Shown here: piece by piece, positions 56,605-64,000 of the stretch | Layout: each line of letters begins with the position of its first letter | How positions within the stretch are numbered: position 1 is the first letter of the stretch | From: Micromonospora sp. WMMD812 | GTDB taxonomy: Bacteria; Actinomycetota; Actinomycetes; Mycobacteriales; Micromonosporaceae | NCBI RefSeq assembly: GCF_027497215.1 | Contig: NZ_CP114904.1 | Coordinates: 2,046,001 to 2,110,000, forward strand | DNA: 64,000 nt | Reading direction: 5' to 3' | Made by a program: the position numbers and the translations under genes | Notes under the pieces: model-generated | What the model was told of the DNA's origin: nothing | The model's database searches: none | The model's input: only the letters and a program-made list of their open reading frames with translations

Positions 56605-57770
56605 CACCGGTGTCCCGTCGACGGTGCTCCGGCATCCGGGCTGGTGGAGTCGCCGGATCGCGGGGCCAGTTCGGCGTAGAGGGCGGCCAGCGCGGCGACG
56701 GTGTCCGCCTCGGTGGGCCAGGTCGCCGCCCGCTCGGCGCCGCGCCGACCGAGCTCGGCCCGGCGCTCGGGGTCGTCGAGCAGCCCGCGTACGGCGGTGT
56801 CGACCGCGTCCACGTCGCCGGGCGGCACCAGCAGCGCCGCGTCCCCGACCAGCTCCGGCAGGCCACCGACCGCGGTCGCCACCAGCGGTACGCCGGCGCG
56901 CAGCGCCTCCTGGGCGAACAGTTGGCGGGCCTCCCAGTCGCTGGTGACGACGGCGAGGTCGGCGCCGGCGAGCAGGTCGGCCACGTCGGTGCGGTGGCCG
57001 AGCAGGGTCACCGGCGCCCGGGCGGCGGAGATCCGGGCGGCCAGCGGCAGGTACGCCGGACCGCTGCCGGCGATCACCACCACCGGCGCCGGGGTGCGGG
57101 TACGCCAGCGGGCGGCCGCGTCGATGAGCAGGTCGTAGCGCTTCTGCGGGTGCAGCCGGCCGACCGAGACGATCAACGGCCGCTGGTCGTGCACGCCGAA
57201 TTCGGCGCGCACGGCGGCTCGCCGGCGGTGCGGGGCGGGCAGCGTGGGTGCGGCGACCGGGGCGAGCCGGGCGTCGGTGGCGCCGAGCGCGGCGGCCCGC
57301 TCCACCAGGTCGGCGGAGGCGCCGAGCGCGACCCGGGCGCCCCGGGCGACGACCCGCTCGGCGACCCGGGACAGCGTGCCGCGGACGCCGCCGGCGAGCA
57401 CCGCGTTGTGCCAGGTGACCACGAGCGGCGCCGCCGGCCGGGCGAGCACGGCGACCAGCCCGGCCCGCAGGCCGTGGGCGTGGACCACGTCCACGCCGGT
57501 GGCGGCCAGTGCGCGGCGCAGCGAGGCGACCGCCCGGGCGTCGGCCGGCGTCGGGCTGGCGGGGATCTCGACCGGCTGGAACCGGGCGCCCACGCCGGTG
57601 AAGTCGAACTGGTCCTGGGTCGCGGCCGGGCCGCAGACCAGCACGGACGCGCCGGCGGCGGTGAGGCCGCGGGCCACCGACCGGACGTGCTGCCCCACGC
57701 CGCCGGTGCTGGAGGCGAGCACCAGCGCCACCGAGCCGGGCCACCGCGGCGCCGACGAGGCGTCCGTCAT
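56604..57770 (-). CDS. Glycosyltransferase family 4 protein
   Basis: 388 residues from ATG 57770. The GT-B layout is complete. The acceptor domain has GGVGQHVRSVARGLTAAG and VDVVHAHGLRAGLVAVL. The donor domain has IVSVGRLHPQKRYDLLIDAA (about 197-216), then VVTSDWEARQLFAQEALRAG and GVPLVATAVGGLPELVG with the E-x7-E pair. It would add a sugar, perhaps to an undecaprenyl-linked acceptor given the neighbours. It overlaps the genes on both sides. Confidence 0.9.
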   Translation of the reverse strand: MTDASSAPRWPGSVALVLASSTGGVGQHVRSVARGLTAAGASVLVCGPAATQDQFDFTGVGARFQPVEIPASPTPADARAVASLRRALAATGVDVVHAHGLRAGLVAVLARPAAPLVVTWHNAVLAGGVRGTLSRVAERVVARGARVALGASADLVERAAALGATDARLAPVAAPTLPAPHRRRAAVRAEFGVHDQRPLIVSVGRLHPQKRYDLLIDAAARWRTRTPAPVVVIAGSGPAYLPLAARISAARAPVTLLGHRTDVADLLAGADLAVVTSDWEARQLFAQEALRAGVPLVATAVGGLPELVGDAALLVPPGDVDAVDTAVRGLLDDPERRAELGRRGAERAATWPTEADTVAALAALYAELAPRSGDSTSPDAGAPSTGHR

Positions 57771-59497
57771 GAGGAAACGGTCTCCTTCCCGTCGCCCCGC
57801 TCCCCGGGGCGCTGGTCCTCCTGCGTGCCGGCGGCGGCCGACGGGCGCCGCCGGCCGAGCCGGCGGGTCACGGCCGCGAGCAGCGGCCGCACGTCCCGCG
57901 CATCGGTCAGCCAGGCGACGGCGAGGAACAGGGCGCCGACCACGACACCGGACAGCATGCCCTGACCGAGTGCCCCCGCTGTCGTCGGGGTCCCGTCACC
58001 CAGGCCGGCGAGCCAGTGACCGGTGGCCGCCCCGCCGAGCCCCGCGACCACGGCGGCGAGCAGACCGGCCGCCCCGGCCCGGCCGACGCCGGCCAGGGCG
58101 TCCCGACCGGCGGCCCGAACCACGGCGGCGATCAGCAGGCCGCCGAGCAGCAGCATCCCCGCGGAGGTGGCCAGGGTCACCGCGAGCACCCGGTCGGTGA
58201 GGGGCAGCACCTGCCCGAACAGCACCGCCAGGGCGGGTACGGTCAGCCAGCCGACCCCGGTGGCGACGGTCGCCGACCGGGTCGCGCCCCGGGCGTAGAG
58301 GGCCCGGGTGAGCACGGCGAAGAGGCCGTAGCCGACCAGGCCGGGCGCGAAACCGGCGATCGCCGCCGCGGCGGTCGCGGCGACCTCCGGCTGGCCGAAG
58401 AAGAAGTGCCCGACCGGTCCGGCGGTGCCGACCAGCGCCGCCGCGCCCAGCAGGCTGAACAGCATCACCCCCCGCACGGCCGGCGCCAGGGTCTCCCGGT
58501 ACGTCCGCTCGTCGCCGGCCGCCCGCGCCGCCACCAGAGTCGGGTACGCGGCCACCGCGAGCGGCACGGCCAGCACCGCCCAGGGCAGGAAGTAGATCGC
58601 CTGCGCGGTGTTGTAGACGCCCGGGTTGGACCGGGCCCCGTAGGTCACCTGGTTGATCGCGACGGCCAGGGCGATCTGCTGTGCGGTGACGGCCACCACC
58701 CCGGCGACGGCGAGCCCGCCGACCCGCGCGCGGGCGTCGGCCGGGAACCGGTAGCCGGGCCGCAGGCGCAGCCGGAGCCGGCGCAGCGGGATCAGCAGGG
58801 AGAGGGAGAGCACCACCACGCCGAGCGTCGTGCCGCCGGCGAGCAGCAGCTCACCGCCGCCGGTCACCGAGCCGACCGTGGCCAGCCGTCCCTGCCAGGC
58901 GGTGAAGCCGAGGTAGACCGCGATCACGGTGATGCTGGACAGCAGCGGGGCGATCACCGGCCAGGCGAACCGCCGGTGCGCCTGGAGCACCCCGGTGAGC
59001 ACGATGCCGACCCCGTACAGCGGCAGCTGCGGGGCGAAGAGCAGCAGCATCCGGGCGCCGGCCTGCTGCTGCTCGGGGCTGAGCCCGGGGCCGAGCAGGC
59101 CGACCAGCGGGTGGGCGAGCAGGGCCACCGCGAGGGCCAGCGGCACGAGCAGGCTGAGCGTCCAGGTCAGCAGCGCGCCGGTGGTGGCCGCCACCGCCGG
59201 CCGGTCCCCCGCCGCCACCGCGCCGGCCAGCAGCGGTACGACCAGACTGGCCAGCGCCCCACCGGCGACGATCTCGAAGATGAAGTTCGGCAGGTTGTTC
59301 GCGACGAAGTAGGTGCCGCCGAGGTCGGTGGGCGCCAACGTCCAGGCGAACACGGCGGTGCGGCCGAAGCCGGCGAGCCGGCTGACCACGGTGAGGACGG
59401 CGATGAGCGCGGCCGCTCCGGCCACCCGGCCGGCGCCGGCGAGGGGAGCCGGTCTGGTCACGTCAGTCGGCGCGTCGGCCAAGCGAGTCGAGTTCAC
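57767..59497 (-). CDS. MurJ-like lipid flippase (MviN family)
   Basis: 576 residues from GTG 59497; a GTG at 59461 directly after the upstream stop is a shorter alternative. About 14 membrane helices are visible. The opening AAALIAVLTVVSRLAGFGRT (about 29-48) is the MurJ signature, with FVANNLPNFIFEIVAGGALA next and VALAVAINQVTYGARSNPGV in the middle. The family flips lipid II. Actinomycetes usually have a larger MurJ elsewhere, so this smaller copy may flip a different lipid-linked glycan. It overlaps the GT4 gene by four bases. Confidence 0.85.
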   Translation of the reverse strand: MNSTRLADAPTDVTRPAPLAGAGRVAGAAALIAVLTVVSRLAGFGRTAVFAWTLAPTDLGGTYFVANNLPNFIFEIVAGGALASLVVPLLAGAVAAGDRPAVAATTGALLTWTLSLLVPLALAVALLAHPLVGLLGPGLSPEQQQAGARMLLLFAPQLPLYGVGIVLTGVLQAHRRFAWPVIAPLLSSITVIAVYLGFTAWQGRLATVGSVTGGGELLLAGGTTLGVVVLSLSLLIPLRRLRLRLRPGYRFPADARARVGGLAVAGVVAVTAQQIALAVAINQVTYGARSNPGVYNTAQAIYFLPWAVLAVPLAVAAYPTLVAARAAGDERTYRETLAPAVRGVMLFSLLGAAALVGTAGPVGHFFFGQPEVAATAAAAIAGFAPGLVGYGLFAVLTRALYARGATRSATVATGVGWLTVPALAVLFGQVLPLTDRVLAVTLATSAGMLLLGGLLIAAVVRAAGRDALAGVGRAGAAGLLAAVVAGLGGAATGHWLAGLGDGTPTTAGALGQGMLSGVVVGALFLAVAWLTDARDVRPLLAAVTRRLGRRRPSAAAGTQEDQRPGERGDGKETVSS

Positions 59498-60329
59498 GCA
59501 ACCCCGGGGTCCGCTGGATCACCTGAGTGAAGCTGACCTTCTCGCTGGCCGCGGTGAGGCCGGCGAGCACGGCGAGGACGCCGGCCCGGCCGAGCGGGCC
59601 GGTGCGGGCGGCGAGCGCGACGCCGAGCAGCGCGCCGAACGCGTTCGCGCCGCTGTCGCCGAGCATGACCTGCTCGTCGAGGTCCTCCGGGAGCAACCCG
59701 GCGGCGGCGCCGACCGCCCCGGCGGCGATCCCGCCGTGCGGGCCGCCGGTCAGCGGCGTGCCGAGCAGCAGGCCGGACTTCAGCGCCCGGCCGGGACGCA
59801 GGTCGAGCAGGTTGAGCAGGTTCGCGGTGCCGGCCACCACGCCGGCGCCGAGCAGCACGTCAACGCCGCGGCCGAACGCGCCCTGCCGTTGCCGACGCCG
59901 GTGCGCGGCGACCCGGGGGTCGACGGCGAGCAGCGCGGCCGCGCCGAGCCCGGCCGCGCCCACCCCGACGATCTTGACGAGCCCGGCGGTGACCCGGCCC
60001 TCGCGCAGGGCGGCCAGGTGGCCGGTGAAACCCTTGGCCGCCTTCTGCTCCGGTCGGGCGCCCACGACGTCGTCGTAGAGCCCCACCGCGCCGGAGCCCA
60101 CCCCGGCCACCAGCGCCGCGGCGCCGGCGGCGGCGCTGGTGGCGCCGAGCGCGGCGGCGCCCGAGGCCCCGGCCGCGAGCGCGGGGCCCGCGGCGAGGGT
60201 GACCGTCCGGCCCCGGAAGTTGGTCCGCTCCAGCGCCGGGCCGGCCGGCGAGGTGCGCACCTGGCGCAGCGCGTAGCGGGCGGCGGCCGCCCCGGCGCCG
60301 ACGGCCAGCAGCCGGCCCAGCATCCTCAC
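59463..60329 (-). CDS. MraY/WecA-like phosphosugar-lipid transferase homologue
   Basis: 288 residues. Several family features remain: the DD pair in GLYDDVVGARPEQKAAKG with GHLAALREGRVTAGLVK after it, NLLNLLDLRPGRALKSG in the middle, and VMLGDSGANAFGALLGVAL with the GDSGA motif. These are the cytoplasmic catalytic points of enzymes that put a sugar phosphate on undecaprenyl phosphate. The protein is shorter than MraY (about 350), and the first helices are very Ala/Gly-rich. It is probably a divergent member with a different sugar, in step with the MurJ-like and GT4 genes that follow. Confidence 0.7.
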   Translation of the reverse strand: MRMLGRLLAVGAGAAAARYALRQVRTSPAGPALERTNFRGRTVTLAAGPALAAGASGAAALGATSAAAGAAALVAGVGSGAVGLYDDVVGARPEQKAAKGFTGHLAALREGRVTAGLVKIVGVGAAGLGAAALLAVDPRVAAHRRRQRQGAFGRGVDVLLGAGVVAGTANLLNLLDLRPGRALKSGLLLGTPLTGGPHGGIAAGAVGAAAGLLPEDLDEQVMLGDSGANAFGALLGVALAARTGPLGRAGVLAVLAGLTAASEKVSFTQVIQRTPGLRELDSLGRRAD

Positions 60330-60378
60330 GCGGTCACCTCGATCGTCTCGTGGACGGACATCCGGGTAGGTGGTTCGC

Positions 60379-61320
60379 TCACTGGGGCAGTTTAGGCAGC
60401 AACGACGCGGCGCTGTCGCCCACGCCGTACTGGCCGGCCTTCTTCTCGGTCAGCTGCTGCACCAGCGCCAGGCTGGTGACCAGCTGGCCCTGGATCGTGT
60501 TGGCGTTGTCGACCGTGGAGATCGTCTGGGAGAGCACCGGGTCGCCGCGCACGATCGCCACCAGGTTGCCACCGGCCGACCCGTTGCCGCCGACGACGAT
60601 CGCGCCGGTCCGGTCGAACTGCTCGGCGACCTTGACCACCGACTCGTCCTTCTTCGCGGAGTCCTTGTCGACGTACGGCTGGCCGGAGACCACCACGACC
60701 GCCTCCGCCGGCCCGGTGACCGGGTCCTCCGTCGTCAGGTAGCCCGCGTTGGTGTACGCGGCGAGCACCGACCGCCGGTCGGCGTCGCCGACCGGGGCGA
60801 CGCCCTGCGCCCGGTCCAGCAGCACGCTGGCCAGCAGCGCGCTGGACGTCTCCACGCCGTGCCCGTTGCCCGGCAGCCCGGTGGTCTGGGTGCTGGTCGG
60901 GCGGACGGCGGTCACCGCCAGCTCGAGCAGGTTGGTGTTGTTGTCCGGGTTGATGAACTTGTCCTGCAGGTCGACCCGGCCGGTGATGTCGGCGCCGGCC
61001 AGCCGCAGCATCTTGATCACACCCTCGGTGTGCTCCCGCCCGGTCGGGAGGCTGAGCACCAGCACCCGGCGGCCGGTGAGCTTGCCGGGCAGGACGACCT
61101 GCGACATCTCGGCCGCGAAGCCCTCCTCGGACTCCAGCTGCTTCTCCACGTTGTTGACCGTCTGGCGCATCTGCTGGTTGTCCTTGCGCAGCGCGGTGAC
61201 CTGCTCCTTGAGCGAGTCGGCGACCGGGCCGTTGAGGGCGGCGGTGCCGACCACCAGGCCGATCGCCAAAGCCAGGAACACCGCGGTCAGCGACACCACG
61301 TGGTAGCGGAAATTGATCAC
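60379..61320 (-). CDS. steB: SteB/MctB-like membrane protein (copper transporter family)
   Basis: 313 residues from GTG 61320. One membrane helix near the front (FRYHVVSLTAVFLALAIGLV) is followed by a coiled coil (LKEQVTALRKDNQQMRQTVN) and an external domain with GRRVLVLSLPTGREHTEGVI. In Mycobacterium the homologue MctB protects from copper; in Streptomyces the homologue SteB works with SteA in the cytokinetic ring. The adjacent steA gene supports the division role. It ends 50 bases before the WecA-like gene. Confidence 0.85.
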   Translation of the reverse strand: MINFRYHVVSLTAVFLALAIGLVVGTAALNGPVADSLKEQVTALRKDNQQMRQTVNNVEKQLESEEGFAAEMSQVVLPGKLTGRRVLVLSLPTGREHTEGVIKMLRLAGADITGRVDLQDKFINPDNNTNLLELAVTAVRPTSTQTTGLPGNGHGVETSSALLASVLLDRAQGVAPVGDADRRSVLAAYTNAGYLTTEDPVTGPAEAVVVVSGQPYVDKDSAKKDESVVKVAEQFDRTGAIVVGGNGSAGGNLVAIVRGDPVLSQTISTVDNANTIQGQLVTSLALVQQLTEKKAGQYGVGDSAASLLPKLPQ

Positions 61321-61346
61321 GCTTGCAGCCTCTTGATCGTCGGGAG

Positions 61347-62525
61347 CTAGAAGAGCTGGCCCAGCTGGAACACAAAATTGTCCCACCACTCGGAGACCAC
61401 GCCCAGGTACGCCTTCCCGACCGTGGAGACGGCCACCGCGGACGCCATCGCGGCGACCGCGGAGAGCACCAGCAGCAGCAGCGACGAGCCGGAGATGCTC
61501 TGCCGGTAGAGCCGGCTCACACCCTTGGCGTCGACCAGCTTGCCGCCGACCTTGAGCCGGGTGAGGAACGTCGAGGCCATGCCGCCACGCCCCTTGTCGA
61601 GGAACTCCACCAGGGTGGCGTGGGTGCCCACCGCGACCAGCAGCGAGGCGCCCTTCTCGTCGGCCAGCAGCATGGCCAGGTCCTCGCTGGTGGCCGCGGC
61701 CGGGAAGGTCAGCGCCGGAACGCCCAGACCGGCCACCCGGGGCAGCCCGGGCGCCCGCCCGTCCGGATAGGCGTGCACGATCACCTCGGCCCCGCAGCGC
61801 AGCACGTCGTCCGTCACCGAGTCCATGTCGCCGATGATCATGTCAGGGGTGTAGCCGGCCTCGACCAGCGCGTCCGCCCCGCCGTCGACGCCGATCAGCA
61901 CCGGCTTGAACTCCCGAATGTACGGGCGCAGCACGTCCAGGTCGGCCTTGTAGTCGTAGCCCCGGACCACGATCAGGCAGTGCCGCCCCTGGATCTGGGT
62001 CTGGATCTCCGGCACGCCGACGCCGTCGAGCAGCAGGTCCCGTTCCTGCTTCAGGTAGTCCATGGTGTTGGCGGCGAACGCCTCCAACTGGACCGAGAGC
62101 CCCTCTCGGGCGTCGGCCATCGCCTTGGCCACCGTCTCGGCGTCCTGCAGGCTGCCGTGCGCCACCGGCTCGTCGCCGACGAAGACCGTATTGCCCTCGA
62201 TCCGCACCGTGTCACCCTCGCGGACCTGCTCGAAGATCCCCTCACCCAGGTCGTCCAGGAGCGGGATGCCCGCGCCGATCAGCACCTCGGGGCCGAGGTT
62301 CGGGTAGCGCCCGGAGACCGACGGCTTCGCGTTGAGCACCGCCGCGACACCGACAGCGACCAGCGAGTCCGCCGCCACCCGGTCCAGGTCGACGTGGTCG
62401 ATCACCGCGATGTCACCGGGGCGGAGCCGGCCGACCAGCCGCTTTGTCCGGCGGTCGAGGCGCGCGGTGCCGAGGACACTGCCCGGGACCGCGTTCCGGG
62501 TCCGGCGCAACGTGGGTAGACGCAT
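61347..62525 (-). CDS. steA: Cytokinetic ring protein SteA
   Basis: 392 residues from ATG 62525. The front half has GDIAVIDHVDLDRVAADSLV and a domain like thiamin pyrophosphokinase (VLIGVDGGADALVEAGYTPD, IIGDMDSVTDDVLRCGAEV). Close to the end is a membrane helix (SGSSLLLLVLSAVAAMASAV). In Corynebacterium/Streptomyces SteA localises at the division site with SteB and affects cell separation. An ATG nine bases upstream is possible but has the ribosome binding site too close. steB starts 26 bases downstream of its stop. Confidence 0.9.
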   Translation of the reverse strand: MRLPTLRRTRNAVPGSVLGTARLDRRTKRLVGRLRPGDIAVIDHVDLDRVAADSLVAVGVAAVLNAKPSVSGRYPNLGPEVLIGAGIPLLDDLGEGIFEQVREGDTVRIEGNTVFVGDEPVAHGSLQDAETVAKAMADAREGLSVQLEAFAANTMDYLKQERDLLLDGVGVPEIQTQIQGRHCLIVVRGYDYKADLDVLRPYIREFKPVLIGVDGGADALVEAGYTPDMIIGDMDSVTDDVLRCGAEVIVHAYPDGRAPGLPRVAGLGVPALTFPAAATSEDLAMLLADEKGASLLVAVGTHATLVEFLDKGRGGMASTFLTRLKVGGKLVDAKGVSRLYRQSISGSSLLLLVLSAVAAMASAVAVSTVGKAYLGVVSEWWDNFVFQLGQLF

Positions 62526-62644
62526 CGTGACCATCCTGGCATGTGAGGCAGGCTTTTCTGTCGCGACATGCCTGAGCAGGGCCGCCTACCCAGGGAAGCA
62601 CACCAGAGCGCACGCCGGTGTGCTTGCGCTCACAATACCGGCGG

Positions 62645-64000
62645 TCACGACCGCCTTTCCTTGGCCGCCACGGCCAGAAGCTCCTCGGCGTGCGCGATAC
62701 CCAGATCCGAGTCCGGCAAACCCGCGAGCATCCGGGCAAGCTCCCGGGCCCGCTCGGTGTCCTCCACCACCCGGACGCCGCTGGTGGTCACCGCGCCGCC
62801 GGTGTCCTTGGCGACCACCAGGTGCCGGTCGGCGAACGCCGCGACCTGCGGCAGGTGGGTGACCACGAGCACCTGGTGGCTGCGGGCCAGCCGGGCCAGC
62901 CGGCGACCGATCTCCACCGCCGCCCGCCCGCCGACACCGGCGTCGACCTCGTCGAACACCAGGGTGGGCGGGCCGCCCGAGCCGGCGAAGACCACCTCGA
63001 TGGCGAGCATCACCCGGGACAGCTCGCCGCCGGAGGCGCCCCGCTGCAACGGCAGCGCGGGCGCGCCCGGGTGGGCCAGCAGCCGCAGCTCCACCTCGTC
63101 GCCGCCGTCCGGGCCGACGCCGACCTCGACCCCGTTGACGGCCAGCGACGGCTCGGCCCGCCCGGCCGGCCGGGGCAGCACCGCCACCTCGATCCGGGCG
63201 TGCGGCATGGCCAGCCCGGCCAACTCGACGGTGACCTGCTCGGCGAACCGGGTGGCCGCCTCCTGTCGGGACGCCGACACCCGCCCGGCCAGCTCGGCCA
63301 CCTCGACGGCCAGCCGCTGCGACTCCCGCTCCAGCTCGTCGAGGAGCTCGTCGGACGTGTCCAGCTCGGACAGTCGGGTGCGGGCCCGCTCGGCCCAGGC
63401 GATCACCCCGTCGACGTCGTCGGCGTACTTGCGGGTCAGCGCCCGCAGCGCGGCGCGGCGCTCGTAGACGACCTGGAGGCGGGCCGGGTCGGCGTCGAGC
63501 GCGGCGAGGTAGGCCGACAGCTCGGCGGAGACGTCGGTGACCAGGGTCGCCGCCTCCTCCAGCCGGGCGGCCAGGTCGCCCAGGGCCGCGTCGGTGCCGG
63601 CCTGCGCCTCCAGCGTGCGCCGAGCGGTGCCGAGCAGCGAGGCCGCGTCAGGGGTGTCGTCGGCCGCCTCCGCTCCCCCGGCCACGCACTGGTGCGCGAT
63701 CTGCGCCGCGGTGCGCAGGCCCTCGGCGTGCTCCAGCCGCTGCGCCTCGGCCTTCAGCTCGTCGTCCTCGCCGGGCTGCGGGTCGACCCGGGTGATCTCG
63801 TCCAGGCCGAGCCGCAGCAGGTCCGCCTCCTGGTTGCGCTCCCGGGCGTTGCGCCGCCGGTCGGACAGGTCGTCGACCAGCCGCCGCCAGCCCGTGTACG
63901 CCTCGCGCAGCGCGTCGAGCAGCTTCTCGTGCTCGGGCCCCGCGAACCGGTCCAGCGCGGCCCGTTGCTCGGCCGGGCGCAGCAGTCGCAGCTGGTCGGA
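62645..64000 (-). CDS. recN: DNA repair protein RecN, C-terminal part (5' end outside window)
   Basis: The minus-strand frame is open to the window edge, so the front with Walker A is missing. Visible are the long coiled-coil region (63100-64000) and the ATPase end: signature LQRGASGGELSRVMLAIEVV, Walker B PTLVFDEVDAGVGGRAAVEI and VLVVTHLPQVAAFADRHLVV. RecN is an SMC-like protein recruited to double-strand breaks. The order recN-steA-steB is typical for actinomycetes. Confidence 0.93.
   Translation of the reverse strand, partial: SDQLRLLRPAEQRAALDRFAGPEHEKLLDALREAYTGWRRLVDDLSDRRRNARERNQEADLLRLGLDEITRVDPQPGEDDELKAEAQRLEHAEGLRTAAQIAHQCVAGGAEAADDTPDAASLLGTARRTLEAQAGTDAALGDLAARLEEAATLVTDVSAELSAYLAALDADPARLQVVYERRAALRALTRKYADDVDGVIAWAERARTRLSELDTSDELLDELERESQRLAVEVAELAGRVSASRQEAATRFAEQVTVELAGLAMPHARIEVAVLPRPAGRAEPSLAVNGVEVGVGPDGGDEVELRLLAHPGAPALPLQRGASGGELSRVMLAIEVVFAGSGGPPTLVFDEVDAGVGGRAAVEIGRRLARLARSHQVLVVTHLPQVAAFADRHLVVAKDTGGAVTTSGVRVVEDTERARELARMLAGLPDSDLGIAHAEELLAVAAKERRS

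Noticed and set aside
54070..56679. 869-residue plus-strand open frame opposite the large membrane protein
   Set aside because: Its sequence is Arg/Gly/His-rich with no hydrophobic order. The minus strand shows regular membrane helices and overlaps with the operon neighbours.

Overview
The window is high-GC actinobacterial DNA. GTG and TTG starts are frequent, stop/start overlaps are common, and codon third positions are almost all G or C. The right third carries the conserved actinomycete block recN - steA - steB - WecA/MraY-like - MurJ-like - GT4 - large membrane protein - pyrG - NUDIX - ald - xerD - parA - scpA - scpB - rluB - cmk - der. Together with the accessory families to its left this suggests a Micromonospora-type organism (family Micromonosporaceae). 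That assignment is inference from gene order and composition, not from a marker gene.

Layout. (1) 1-8.2 kb: housekeeping and accessory enzymes, namely three SAM-fold proteins, an acyl-CoA dehydrogenase, an AAA ATPase, a dienelactone hydrolase, a GNAT and a TetR regulator. (2) 8.2-12.2 kb: a lipoprotein and a 1134-residue secreted ALF-repeat/coiled-coil protein ending in a HEARH metallopeptidase-like domain. (3) 12.4-19.4 kb: a pterin-dehydratase-like/VOC fusion, several GNAT acetyltransferases, two membrane proteins, a DUF4253 protein and a RidA protein. (4) 19.5-24.7 kb: a PadR-controlled MacB-type ABC exporter, then a tetracycline-repressor-type TetR divergent from an FAD monooxygenase over a clear operator. 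(5) 24.8-31 kb: a DUF4865/TetR set with a small coupled ORF, the first LtrA paralogue, a decayed ABC ATPase, and a thioredoxin-reductase-like/methyltransferase fusion divergent from an XRE-cupin regulator.

(6) 31-42.1 kb is a mobile, decaying accessory zone. It holds an IS481-type transposase tail without its catalytic core, a SUKH-like immunity gene, an intact IS110-family element, two further LtrA paralogues, a dispersed inverted-repeat family, a 5'-truncated YfbU gene, and an excisionase/integrase pair ending 26 bases from the 3' end of a tRNA-Pro(GGG) gene. That tRNA is the probable attachment site of an integrated element.

(7) 42.4-64 kb is core chromosome, all on the minus strand except a small TM2 protein. 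The genes serve ribosome assembly (der, rluB), CMP and CTP synthesis (cmk, pyrG), chromosome segregation (parA, scpA, scpB, xerD), alanine metabolism (ald), and an overlapping envelope/cell-division cluster that ends in recN, which is cut by the window edge.
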